From: Planctomycetota bacterium
Lineage (GTDB): Bacteria > Planctomycetota > Phycisphaerae > Phycisphaerales > Phycisphaeraceae
Direction of reading: 5' to 3'
Length of the DNA stretch: 64,000 bases
NCBI GenBank assembly: GCA_024276075.1
Contig: JAJRXX010000038.1
Span: 40,563-104,562, forward strand
Below the pieces are notes generated by a model. The model searched no databases. It worked only from the letters and a program-made list of their open reading frames with translations, and was not told the DNA's origin. The position numbers were made by a program, and so were the translations under genes. Positions 27,011 through 34,652 of the stretch are shown one piece after another. Numbering within the stretch: position 1 is the first letter of the stretch; each line of letters begins with the position of its first letter.

Positions 27011-28090
27011 TCAGGGTATCGGCGTCGGGTCCGCTTGTGTGTACCGCACCAATTGCGCCAAAACCTTGGCTGCTGCTTTCGAGTCGATCGCCTCGGCGGC
27101 AAGTTTCAGCCCGTCGGCGAGGTCTTCGACCACGTCAGCCACAACCAGCGCCGCCGCTGCATTGAGGCATACGATATCCCGAGCCGGGCCGTGCTCACCC
27201 TCCAGCACCGTTCGGATAATGCCTGCACTCGATTCAGGGTTGTGTGCTCGAAGCGCCGCCGGGTGGCCGATCGCCAAGCCCAGTTCAGCGGGATCGACTT
27301 CATAAGTTTGGATTTGACCGTCCCGCAGTTGGCTGATCCGGTTGACCCCGCTTGTGGTCAATTCATCCAAGCCGCCAGCCCCGCCTCCCCCCATCTGTTC
27401 ATAGAGCCGACCGTGCACCACCATGACGTGTTTTGCTTCCAACCCTTGCAGGACACGCACAAGCTGCTCGGTCAGGTCCGGCGAAAAAACGCCGACTACT
27501 TGCCTCTGGGCACCTGCTGGATTGGTCAAGGGCCCCACCAGGTTAAACAACGTTCGAAAACCCAACTCCTGACGCACCTGCGCCACGTGTTTCATCGCTG
27601 GGTGGTGTGCCGGGGCAAAGCAAAAGCACAACCCCGCGTGCTCAAGGCATTGGGTGAGCGTGCTGCCCGCTACCTTTACTTTTACACCCAGAGCCGCCAG
27701 CGCGTCGGAGCTGCCGGACTTACTCGTCACCGCACGGTTGCCGTGCTTGGCAATGGCGATCCCGTGCTCCCGCCCAGCACCCGCGGCCACGATCGCCGCA
27801 GCCGTAGAGATATTAAATGTCTGCGTGTGGTCGCCACCCGTCCCGCAGGTATCGATGACAATCAAGCCCTCGGGCACGTTCACCCGCCAACACTGGCTTC
27901 GCATCAGCCGCGCAGCCCCGAGCAACTCCTCGTCGGTCGGCCCCCGCTGCTGGATCAGCGCCAACATAGCGCCGATCTGAGACGGCGTCACTTCACCGCT
28001 CATGATCTGCTCAAACGCATCGACCGCCTGTTCGACGCTCAGGGAATTGCCGCTTACCAGCCAATCCAAAATTTCTTTGAGTTCCATCAT
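27011..28090 (-). CDS. trpD: anthranilate phosphoribosyltransferase
   Basis: Second step of tryptophan synthesis: anthranilate plus PRPP gives phosphoribosylanthranilate. 359 aa, the normal size. The PRPP-binding motif GTGGDHTQTFNISTAAAIVAAGAG begins near residue 85, and the conserved KHGNRAVTSKSGSSDALAALG and NLVGPLTNPAG follow. The N terminus MMELKEILDWLVSG is typical; the first or second Met could start. No other trp gene is nearby, so the pathway is dispersed. Confidence 0.96.
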   Translation of the reverse strand: MMELKEILDWLVSGNSLSVEQAVDAFEQIMSGEVTPSQIGAMLALIQQRGPTDEELLGAARLMRSQCWRVNVPEGLIVIDTCGTGGDHTQTFNISTAAAIVAAGAGREHGIAIAKHGNRAVTSKSGSSDALAALGVKVKVAGSTLTQCLEHAGLCFCFAPAHHPAMKHVAQVRQELGFRTLFNLVGPLTNPAGAQRQVVGVFSPDLTEQLVRVLQGLEAKHVMVVHGRLYEQMGGGGAGGLDELTTSGVNRISQLRDGQIQTYEVDPAELGLAIGHPAALRAHNPESSAGIIRTVLEGEHGPARDIVCLNAAAALVVADVVEDLADGLKLAAEAIDSKAAAKVLAQLVRYTQADPTPIP

Positions 28091-28175
28091 TTAATTGGAC
28101 AGTCTTATCACCTCACCGATCGCTGTGATCCTTCGACACCTAATTGGAGGGATCGAACAATCAACACGGAAAACG

Positions 28176-28406
28176 CTAGATGTATTCAGTAACCAGCCAG
28201 AGCGTCGCCTCGGCGAGCACTAGAAAAAATAATATCTGCACCGACAGCCACGCCGACTGCCGCGGCAGTTGCGACAGATCGTCGATCTTGATCGTCTTGT
28301 AAACCACCGCTATCACAACAACCAGTGGCACCACCAATAGCAACCAATGCCGCTCTAGAGGCAACGGCTCGTGGAATAGACGAAAAGCCAACATCATCTC
28401 AAACAC
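28176..28406 (-). CDS. small two-helix membrane protein
   Basis: 76 aa with two hydrophobic helices: about 20-38 (HWLLLVVPLVVVIAVVY) and 54-72 (VQILFFLVLAEATLWLV), separated by a hydrophilic loop KTIKIDDLSQLPRQSAW. Function unknown. It follows the gene at 28439-28918 on the same strand after 32 bp and is likely its operon partner. Codon use and a credible reading frame support it as real. Confidence 0.55.
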   Translation of the reverse strand: MFEMMLAFRLFHEPLPLERHWLLLVVPLVVVIAVVYKTIKIDDLSQLPRQSAWLSVQILFFLVLAEATLWLVTEYI

Positions 28407-28438
28407 TCCCAGCCATGCGTCAAAACAAACGATCGCCC

Positions 28439-28918
28439 CTAGGCCCCCGCAGCGTCTGGGTCCGTACCGATCGCGTCTGCCTCACGAACAGACTGACGAC
28501 CTTGGGGATCGTAGAAAATCACGTCTATCATCGCCAATAAGTTCAATAACCCCGCCAGCGCCGTGTAGAGCACCCCTTGTTCATTGACATGACCAAAACT
28601 CGGCTCGTAGTCATGAGGCCGCCCTGGCAGCGGCGGGTAGCTGGGTCTTTGCTTGAGACGCTGGTTATAGCTGTTCACCGCCCACGTCGGCGCCACGAGC
28701 ATTTGCCCCAAATACCAGAAGGGCCGTTCCTGACGATCACACACACCCACCCCGCCGATCAGCAGACCCGCTAGCCATAGCACACCTATGCTCACGAACA
28801 GAATCCCGCCACGTCGCCGTTCGCCTAAAACAAAATGCCCCATCCCCGGGAGCAACCACGCCAACACCCCAGCCACAGCATGCTTACTCAGGCTATCCCC
28901 GCGCGATGATCCAGCCAA
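28439..28918 (-). CDS. multi-helix membrane protein (DUF6677-like)
   Basis: 159 aa. The start is followed by AVAGVLAWLLPGMGHFVLGERRRGGILFVSIG, the TM2-like pattern in which a helix, a short charged turn and a second helix alternate. A third helix lies near 115-132 (VLYTALAGLLNLLAMIDV). It resembles the planctomycete DUF6677 group. The role is unknown. It is upstream of the 76-aa membrane protein on the same strand. Confidence 0.62.
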   Translation of the reverse strand: MAGSSRGDSLSKHAVAGVLAWLLPGMGHFVLGERRRGGILFVSIGVLWLAGLLIGGVGVCDRQERPFWYLGQMLVAPTWAVNSYNQRLKQRPSYPPLPGRPHDYEPSFGHVNEQGVLYTALAGLLNLLAMIDVIFYDPQGRQSVREADAIGTDPDAAGA

Positions 28919-29124
28919 AACATGGGCTCCTTCAGCTGCCTTCCAAGTATCCCCCCTGCAACAATTTTTTGACGCTTAAAAAAAATTTTTACCGATACGT
29001 TACACGGATTGACAAATTAACCTATACGGATAGTGTAACCGCCAGTTATACCCGGGCCAATCGACTTCCGCAGACCTTCCAAAACGTTCGGCAATATCAG
29101 CAACTAGAACCGGAGGAATCAATC

Positions 29125-29358
29125 ATGACAGACTTAATGGAAAAAGCGATTATTCCAATTGCAATGTCCAGTGGGTCTTGGTGGCCCCCAGACCATACCC
29201 CCATACACGAAGTGGCCACCGATGACCGTGACGACCTGGAGGACGACGAATTTTTTGACGATGATGACATGGACGATGACGACGAAGACGATGACTACTT
29301 CGACGACGATCCAGAACTCGACGACGATGACGACTTCGACGACGAGGATGACGACTAG
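29125..29358 (+). CDS. small extremely acidic protein
   Basis: 77 aa. An ideal ribosome-binding site (GGAGG, eight bases upstream) supports the ATG at 29125. After a hydrophobic/aromatic N-terminal part (EKAIIPIAMSSGSWWPPDHTP), residues from about 33 to the end are almost all Asp and Glu with a few Phe and Tyr, such as DDDMDDDDEDDD. No known family. The tail suggests binding of cations, basic proteins or nucleic-acid-binding surfaces. The next gene, 59 bp downstream, begins with an Arg-rich segment. The D-rich codons are repetitive GAC/GAT, so slippage could vary the length. Confidence 0.72.
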   Translation: MTDLMEKAIIPIAMSSGSWWPPDHTPIHEVATDDRDDLEDDEFFDDDDMDDDDEDDDYFDDDPELDDDDDFDDEDDD

Positions 29359-29417
29359 CACCCGGTCACGCCGCAGCATCGGCACCCCGGGTTCACCAGC
29401 TAACCCGTGAGACGCCC

Positions 29418-29801
29418 ATGACCGATCAGCGGCCCCCAGAAAAAGACCGCAGGAAAAACGCTCGCCGCAACACCGTCGTCGAACGTCGCAACACCGGCGG
29501 CACCGGTCTCGAACGCCGACGAGGCCCGGGCCGACGCCGAAGCGACTTCATGAAAGCCGCAGAGGAAGGGGAGATGACCAGCGAGCAGTTCCTGTTCGTG
29601 ATGGCCATTGATGCCTACAAACGGGTCAACAACCAACCCTACCCCACATGGACCGAAGTCCTCGAAGTCATCCGCAAGCTGGGCTATCGAAAGACCTGCG
29701 ATATGCAGTTGAGTCTACCTAGTTGCGAAGATTGGACCGAGTCAGCCGACTCACCCGCGTTCACCTCAAGCCCGCAGGCCACATCACCTGCGGAAGAGTA
29801 G
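29418..29801 (+). CDS. protein with Arg-rich N-terminal region, unknown function
   Basis: 127 aa. The first 45 residues are strongly basic (RRKNARRNTVVERRNTGG, then LERRRGPGRRRSDF). A folded-looking helical segment follows (about 52-95: MTSEQFLFVMAIDAYKRVNNQPYPTWTEVLEVIRKLGYRK), then a Ser/Pro-rich acidic tail. The helical part looks like a small DNA-binding or protein-interaction domain but no family is recognised. It is immediately downstream of the acidic protein on the same strand, so the two are likely co-expressed and may bind each other. Confidence 0.66.
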   Translation: MTDQRPPEKDRRKNARRNTVVERRNTGGTGLERRRGPGRRRSDFMKAAEEGEMTSEQFLFVMAIDAYKRVNNQPYPTWTEVLEVIRKLGYRKTCDMQLSLPSCEDWTESADSPAFTSSPQATSPAEE

Positions 29802-29888
29802 TCCGTCTTACTCAATAGCAGTTCACTCTAATTTTTCGCACGCTGTTTTCGATCGCAACATTGCGTATATTGGCTATCATCTGGGGCC

Positions 29889-30419
29889 ATGATCGGCCCG
29901 ATACCTTATACGATCGCCGTCCTGTGTTATTTGTTCGATGCCGATCAACGGTTGCTGATGCTCCACCGACGCCGTCCGCCCAATGCGGACCTCTACTCTC
30001 CGATCGGGGGCAAGCTCGATCAGGAATCAGGCGAAAGCCCCGGTGCCTGCGCTGCCCGGGAAATCCGCGAAGAAGCCAATATAGACGTTAGCCTTCACGA
30101 CCTGAGGTTAGCGGGGATCGTCTCAGAGACCGCCTACCAGGGGACCCACTGGCTCATGTTCCTGTACGAGGTCACTCGCCCCGTTCAAGTAGACCCGACG
30201 ACTTTCTGCGAGGGTCGACTCGAGTGGCACCGCCGCGACGAGATCGCACAATTACCCATCCCCGAGACCGACCGGCAGATCATTTGGCCCCTGTTCTGGA
30301 AATACCGACACGGCTTCTTCGCTGCACATATCAATTGCATCGGAGACGACTTGGTCTGGGAACTCCTACAACCAACCCCGCACGACGAACCCAACACTTC
30401 CCAAGACCTCTGCGGTTAA
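29889..30419 (+). CDS. NUDIX hydrolase
   Basis: 176 aa. The Nudix signature is GGKLDQESGESPGACAAREI followed by REEANID (about residues 40-66). Compared with the standard G-x5-E-x7-REUxEExGU box there are two extra residues between the first Gly and the Glu (G41 to E49). The catalytic REIREE core is intact, so hydrolysis of a nucleoside diphosphate linked to another group is expected; the substrate cannot be read. The C-terminal part (HWLMFLYEVTRPVQ, LPIPETDRQIIWPLFW) is as in MutT-like members. No operon partner. Confidence 0.86.
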   Translation: MIGPIPYTIAVLCYLFDADQRLLMLHRRRPPNADLYSPIGGKLDQESGESPGACAAREIREEANIDVSLHDLRLAGIVSETAYQGTHWLMFLYEVTRPVQVDPTTFCEGRLEWHRRDEIAQLPIPETDRQIIWPLFWKYRHGFFAAHINCIGDDLVWELLQPTPHDEPNTSQDLCG

Positions 30420-30537
30420 GGCGTCTGCTTGTTTGTCGTGGGCCAGTTTGAATCCGAGTGTTACCGCGACGAGCCGCTCTACGTCGGGGAGCGGGCCTTT
30501 AAAATCGCAACACACTTCACCGCTCTACCCGACACCC

Positions 30538-30569
30538 ACTTAGCCACGGGTGATGACACCCGTGGCATC
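30538..30569. repeat. 32-bp hairpin repeat, copy 1
   Basis: A stem GCCACGGGTG / CACCCGTGGC with a loop of about 4 bases. The inverse of this sequence at 58733-58764 differs at one base. It abuts the stop codon of the ferredoxin gene (30570) in the space between two convergent genes, as expected of a repeated terminator or transcript-stabilising hairpin. It has no T-run. Confidence 0.8.
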
Positions 30570-31256
30570 CTAAGCCTGCTCACCCGTAGACGGCACGACA
30601 ATCACGCTCGCTGGCCCGGTCGGGCACACCCGCTCGCACACACCGCAGCCGACACATCCAGACCGCACCTCGACCCGGCCCGCTGTGTCAAAACCGATCG
30701 CCGACTCACCCATCGGGCACTCAACAACACACACACGGCAAGCATCCTGGGCGTCTTCGCCGCTGTCGATCGCGTCGTCATAAATCGGTCGCCGCAAGCA
30801 CCTGTCGTGGTCGACCCGAGCTTGGCCCATGTTGATTTGCGCCGCCTGCTCAACGAATTGCAATGCCCCCGTCGGACACACCTTCATGCAACTCAGATCG
30901 TCGCACACGACACAAGGCGACTGCCGCGCCACAATGTGAGGCAGCCCCCCCGCCACTGATGGATCAATCACGATGCACTGCGCGGGGCAAGCACGGACAC
31001 AATCGCCACAGCGGCTACAGGTCTCGGCAAACGCCGTTGACGCCAACGCACCGGGCGGCCTGAGAAATCGACCATTCCCATCGGCCAAATCGTCCCGACC
31101 ACCCTGCCCTGCCAACACCTGCTCGCTAATGGCCCGGCCGAAGTCTTCGAGACGATCAAGCCCACGAAGCAACAACCCTTCAAAGAATTGGCGACGGTCA
31201 ACCACCGGCTCATCGGAATCTGTCCTGCGATGTTCCACTATCTCTGGCTCCCACAC
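30570..31256 (-). CDS. 4Fe-4S ferredoxin-type protein (MauM/NapG-like)
   Basis: 228 aa with cysteines for about four [4Fe-4S] clusters: CSRCGDCVRACP, CVVCDDLSCMKVCP, CRVCVVECP and CVGCGVCERVCP. The order resembles MauM/NapG/NapF electron-transfer subunits. The N terminus has VVDRRQFFEGLLLRG, which resembles a weak twin-arginine (RRxF) signal, but no strong hydrophobic segment follows, so export is doubtful. No methylamine or nitrate enzyme genes are nearby. It probably passes electrons between a quinol and an unknown oxidoreductase. Confidence 0.82.
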   Translation of the reverse strand: MWEPEIVEHRRTDSDEPVVDRRQFFEGLLLRGLDRLEDFGRAISEQVLAGQGGRDDLADGNGRFLRPPGALASTAFAETCSRCGDCVRACPAQCIVIDPSVAGGLPHIVARQSPCVVCDDLSCMKVCPTGALQFVEQAAQINMGQARVDHDRCLRRPIYDDAIDSGEDAQDACRVCVVECPMGESAIGFDTAGRVEVRSGCVGCGVCERVCPTGPASVIVVPSTGEQA

Positions 31257-31286
31257 GATAGAACAGATACTCTATAGCAATCATCC

Positions 31287-31312
31287 TAAATATTGTCCTA
31301 CTGTCCTTGTAC
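31287..31312 (+). repeat. 26-bp dispersed word, copy 1
   Basis: TAAATATTGTCCTACTGTCC plus six bases. It matches 33742-33767 at all but two positions, and a CAATCA stands before both. It lies between the ferredoxin and lipoprotein genes. Confidence 0.5.
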
Positions 31313-31345
31313 GCGGGATAAGATGTTGCAACTAGTTATGTTTAT

Positions 31346-31378
31346 ACGACGCGGTCAAAAATATACGCGGATGCGTAT
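31346..31378 (+). repeat. tail fragment of repeat family 2
   Basis: Ends ATACGCGGATGCGTAT, close to the ATACGCAATGCGTAT end of the copies at 62454, 63275 and 63542, and preceded by ACGACGCGGTCAAAA, the counterpart of ACGCGCTAGAA. The 5' part of the element is absent. It lies 59 bp upstream of the lipoprotein gene at 31437. Confidence 0.5.
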
Positions 31379-31436
31379 AAACTCAGATCGCCTATAATCA
31401 GGTATCCAATTTTAGACCAAGAAAAGGCCTCATCCT

Positions 31437-31862
31437 ATGCCACACATTATGACACTCCGCTTTGCACCCATGCTGGTGCTGCTAATGGTCGCCCCGCTCA
31501 TGACCGCGTGCAGCACAGACACGTACTACTACCACAGCACCATCGACAAGCCCACTACAATCACACTGTATGACCCGATGGCCCAAGAATCGCTGTGGAC
31601 CAAGGATATCCCCGTCGGCCAAAGCCTCAAGATGGACCTTGACCGAAAGGGTGAAGGATCGCTGATGGAACTAATCAAGATGCAAAAAGGCATGCCAGCT
31701 ACCGTCATGCGTTGGAAGCTATACAAGACCACCGGATGGAATAATACGGTCGATTCCGACACGCTCAAATTGCCGGGCACACCCGTCCGGATCGATGTCA
31801 GCTACCGCCCCGCACCCGAATACCCCCCGGGTACAGGCTCGACCAGTTCCTCTAAACCGTAG
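31437..31862 (+). CDS. small lipoprotein, unknown function
   Basis: 141 aa. The signal sequence ends in the lipobox LMTAC (VLLMVAPLMTAC), so it should be anchored by lipid to an outer or inner membrane. The mature part contains DTYYYHSTIDKPTTITLYDP and a beta-rich segment with RWKLYKTTGWNNTV, and ends in a Pro/Gly/Ser tail. No family recognised. It has AAAGG upstream of the ATG. A fragment of repeat family 2 lies in its upstream region. Confidence 0.6.
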   Translation: MPHIMTLRFAPMLVLLMVAPLMTACSTDTYYYHSTIDKPTTITLYDPMAQESLWTKDIPVGQSLKMDLDRKGEGSLMELIKMQKGMPATVMRWKLYKTTGWNNTVDSDTLKLPGTPVRIDVSYRPAPEYPPGTGSTSSSKP

Positions 31863-31885
31863 TATTAAACGCAATCTCTTTACGA

Positions 31886-32899
31886 CTACTCGTAGCTGGG
31901 CTCGCGCACGGACTCGAGCAGCTTGGTAACGATGTCGCTTGACGTCACGCCGTCACCCGCTGCGGTGTAGTTCATTACGAGCCGGTGTCGCAACACCGCC
32001 GCCGCAATCTGCCGGATGTGGTCGCACCCTGGTGATGCTTCGCCTTCCATTGCAGCCAGCGCCTTAGCACCCAGGATCAGATACTGACCCGCCCTGGGAC
32101 TGGCGCCCCACTGCACATATTGCCCAACAAACTGCGACGCACCGGGCTCATTGGGCCGCGTGGCACGGATCAACGACACCGCGTACTCGACCACGTGAGC
32201 GCTGGCTGGCATCTGCTCGATGACACCGCTGCTTGCTAGCAGCGTATCCCGATCAAAAACACCCCGCTCGACCTGGGCCTGAACACCAGGCGTCTGGGCA
32301 ATGATCTGGCTCTCTTGCTCTCGATTGGGGTAATCCATCCACAAGCTGAACATGAACCGGTCGAGTTGTGCTTCGGGCAACGCATACGTGCCCTCCTGCT
32401 CGATCGGGTTCTGCGTCGCGACGACAACAAACGGCTCGTCGAGCTTCATTGTCTTCCCCGCCACCGTGACCTGTCGCTCCGCCATCGCCTCCAGCAGGGC
32501 GGCCTGTGTCTTGGGTGGTGTGCGGTTGATCTCGTCAGCGAGGATCAATTGCGCAAAGATCGGCCCGGGCGCAAACCGCAACGCCCGCTGACCCGTTGCT
32601 GGATCGTCCTGGATCAATTCGGTGCCCAGGATGTCGGTCGGCATCATGTCCGGTGTAAACTGGATACGACGAAAGCTCAGCCCCAGCGACGATGCCAGTG
32701 TTCTGACCAATAGCGTCTTGGCTAGGCCCGGTACACCTACGATCAGCGCGTTGCCCTGGCACAACACCGCCGCCAAGAGCGTGTCAACAACCGACGCCTG
32801 CCCCACGATAACCCGACCGATCTGCTCGCGTAGCTGGGCGCAGCGTTCGGCGATCTGCTCAAACACCTCGATACTATCCATATGGCGTGATTCCGACAT
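31886..32899 (-). CDS. MoxR-family AAA+ ATPase
   Basis: 337 aa. Walker A is GVPGLAKTLLVRTLA (about residues 54-68); Walker B lies in LILADEINRTPPKTQAALLEAMAERQVTV; and the sensor/lid reads VVATQNPIEQEGTYALPEAQLDRFM. MoxR ATPases act as chaperones for von Willebrand-type proteins or oxidoreductases and are normally followed by DUF58 and VWA genes. Neither is present here, so this MoxR is an orphan: its 3' neighbour is a convergent lipoprotein gene. The start at 32899 (MSESRHMDS) could also be the Met at residue 7. Confidence 0.93.
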   Translation of the reverse strand: MSESRHMDSIEVFEQIAERCAQLREQIGRVIVGQASVVDTLLAAVLCQGNALIVGVPGLAKTLLVRTLASSLGLSFRRIQFTPDMMPTDILGTELIQDDPATGQRALRFAPGPIFAQLILADEINRTPPKTQAALLEAMAERQVTVAGKTMKLDEPFVVVATQNPIEQEGTYALPEAQLDRFMFSLWMDYPNREQESQIIAQTPGVQAQVERGVFDRDTLLASSGVIEQMPASAHVVEYAVSLIRATRPNEPGASQFVGQYVQWGASPRAGQYLILGAKALAAMEGEASPGCDHIRQIAAAVLRHRLVMNYTAAGDGVTSSDIVTKLLESVREPSYE

Positions 32900-32977
32900 C
32901 GATCAAAGCATAGCCCTGTCTGGGCAGACGGTAAACACGTATCCCACGCGATACCGCTCATTCCATCTATAGGCTGC

Positions 32978-33102
32978 TAAAGCAACTGGCAATAATGTTC
33001 TCCATACTGTTGGGTCGTGGGTGTTATACACATTTGTATCTCACGACTTGCAAGCAAGCCGTGCCACCCGGCGAATGGAGATTAATGACGCCAGTTGCTC
33101 TA
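32978..33102. mobile_element. 125-bp mini inverted-repeat element (MITE-like)
   Basis: Arms of about 44 bp face each other: left begins TAAAGCAACTGGCAATAATG, right, read in reverse, begins TAGAGCAACTGGCGTCATTA. The outer dinucleotide on each side is TA, as expected if an IS630/Tc1-type transposase inserted it, but no transposase is present. It ends two bases before the ATG at 33105, so it forms most of the 5' region of the next gene. A solo arm is at 22303-22330. Confidence 0.65.
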
Positions 33103-33104
33103 GA

Positions 33105-33731
33105 ATGATTTCGATGCGATATGGCTTGGCACTAGCCGCGTTGATCGTTAGTTCTGCTTTTGCGCAGCCGTCCGAGACGTTGCTGCCCGTGGATCAAGCC
33201 GTCGCCGACCTCGACCCACTGTCGACGAGTCTGCGTCGTATTGAAATGGGTCTGCGCATCAACGGGCAACACACATCGCTGTTCCAACTCAATCAGACGT
33301 CGACCAATCCGTCAGCCTCAGCCGCACCGCAGGGCCCCGTGTACTACCGCATCGGGCAAGGCTTTCAGGCACGCATCGACCGCCCTCAATACCTGATCGG
33401 TTTAGGCACTTCGAACCCACAGCTCAACGTCCCGCCCTTGCGCGACGGCCAATTCGTCGAGCTGGTCCCGCCCAATACGACTTTTATCATCGCTCCCCTA
33501 CAGCTTCAGACCCCTACCCCCGCGCCACCGCCAAACCCCGCTCGGATCAACGCGAGGATCGATATGCGCATCGACTCGCGGGTCGCCCCGTACACCACGA
33601 CCACCGGCATACACCATGACCTACACATCCCTATTAACGTCACGCGAAAGCCACTTAACGACCCCACGACAACCCCACCACCCGACCCAAACCTCAAACC
33701 AAACCGCAGTACCACAGGACAACCACAATAA
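33105..33731 (+). CDS. secreted protein of unknown function
   Basis: 208 aa from ATG 33105 (or 205 from the ATG at 33114). The signal peptide is MISMRYGLALAALIVSSAFA. The mature part is rich in Ser, Thr and Pro (TSTNPSASAAPQGPVYYR), then PAPPPNPARIN and a Thr/Pro-rich C terminus. No family recognised. No ribosome-binding site is seen because the MITE-like element ends two bases upstream; the open frame runs back into that element, to 33021. Either the element supplies the start or an internal ATG is used. Confidence 0.55.
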   Translation: MISMRYGLALAALIVSSAFAQPSETLLPVDQAVADLDPLSTSLRRIEMGLRINGQHTSLFQLNQTSTNPSASAAPQGPVYYRIGQGFQARIDRPQYLIGLGTSNPQLNVPPLRDGQFVELVPPNTTFIIAPLQLQTPTPAPPPNPARINARIDMRIDSRVAPYTTTTGIHHDLHIPINVTRKPLNDPTTTPPPDPNLKPNRSTTGQPQ

Positions 33732-33741
33732 TGCCAATCAA

Positions 33742-33767
33742 TAAATATTGTCCTGCTGTGCTTGTAC
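33742..33767 (+). repeat. 26-bp dispersed word, copy 2
   Basis: TAAATATTGTCCTGCTGTGC plus six bases; two mismatches to the copy at 31287-31312. Its last eight bases form the left stem of the hairpin at 33760-33783. Confidence 0.5.
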
Positions 33768-33783
33768 ATTGATGCGTACAAGC
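33760..33783. terminator. hairpin between convergent genes
   Basis: Perfect 8-bp stem GCTTGTAC / GTACAAGC with an 8-base loop, placed between the stops of the secreted protein (33731) and panC (33785). No strong T-run on either side, so it is a candidate two-way terminator rather than a canonical one. Confidence 0.45.
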
Positions 33784-33784
33784 A

Positions 33785-34651
33785 CTACGCCTCGACCGCT
33801 GATTGACCCAACAGCATGTTGTCAATCAATCGAACGCCGTCGATCACACCAGCCACCAACGCCACGACACCACCCGTCAGACGTGGCTCAATGCAGTCCA
33901 GCGGCGCCAGCGAGTGCGGGTGGCGTATCACCGCGTAATCCGTCTCGATCTGATACACACACATCGCCTGGACCATCGCCGCCTCGACCACGCCCGGGTC
34001 CGACTCACCGTCTTGTTCGACGAGCATCTTCGCCTCCATCAAAGCCCTGTACAGACCGACCGCGTGCCGACGGGCCTGCAGTCCCAGCCGAACATTTCGG
34101 CTCGAACACGCCAAGCCGTCCTCCTCCCGCACGGTTTGACAACCCATAATTCGCACCGACATCGCCAAGTCTTCCACCATCGCCTGGACCACCTTGAGCT
34201 GTTGATAGTCTTTCTGACCGAAACACGCGATGTCAGGCTCAATAATGTTCAGCAATTTCGCCACTACTCGGCAGACACCCGCAAAGTGTCCCGGACGGTG
34301 CTCACCTTCTAATTGATTCGACAGCAACCCGACCTCCAGTTCACACCCCGGTTGACCCGGCGGGTACATCTGCTGCATCGTCGGACAGAACACACCCACC
34401 ACGCCCCCCTGCCTGCACAACGCCAAATCCTCATCTAGTCGTCGTGGATACCGGTCGTAATCCTCGCCGGGTGCAAATTGCGTCGGGTTTACGAAGATAC
34501 TCACCACGACCTCGCACCCGGTGATTTTCGCTGCCTCGATCAGCTTGGCGTGGCCTTTGTGCAATGCGCCCATCGTCGGCACAAGCGCGACGCGACCCGA
34601 CACCTGCTGCCGATGTCGCCGTGCTTCTTCGATTGTCTTGGCTACCCACAT
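33785..34651 (-). CDS. panC: pantothenate synthetase (pantoate-beta-alanine ligase)
   Basis: Joins pantoate and beta-alanine using ATP to give pantothenate, the precursor of CoA. 288 aa, normal length. The HIGH-like motif is HKGH at residues 31-34 in VPTMGALHKGH. Other family marks are FVNPTQFAPGEDYDRYPR, FGQKDYQQLKVVQAMV and ACSSRNVRL, which corresponds to the KMSKS-like region. Complete, no frameshift. It is one base from the stop of the upstream glycosyltransferase gene on the same strand, so the two are translationally close. Confidence 0.95.
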   Translation of the reverse strand: MWVAKTIEEARRHRQQVSGRVALVPTMGALHKGHAKLIEAAKITGCEVVVSIFVNPTQFAPGEDYDRYPRRLDEDLALCRQGGVVGVFCPTMQQMYPPGQPGCELEVGLLSNQLEGEHRPGHFAGVCRVVAKLLNIIEPDIACFGQKDYQQLKVVQAMVEDLAMSVRIMGCQTVREEDGLACSSRNVRLGLQARRHAVGLYRALMEAKMLVEQDGESDPGVVEAAMVQAMCVYQIETDYAVIRHPHSLAPLDCIEPRLTGGVVALVAGVIDGVRLIDNMLLGQSAVEA

Positions 34652-34652
34652 T

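Noticed and set aside
29220..29358. Simple-sequence (GAC/GAT) tract as a CRISPR or satellite repeat
   Set aside because: It is inside the reading frame of the acidic protein with a strong ribosome-binding site; spacing is irregular.
32978..33102. Small RNA gene in the inverted-repeat element
   Set aside because: The arms would fold into a hairpin, but the TA ends and a solo copy elsewhere fit a mobile element better; no promoter was recognised.
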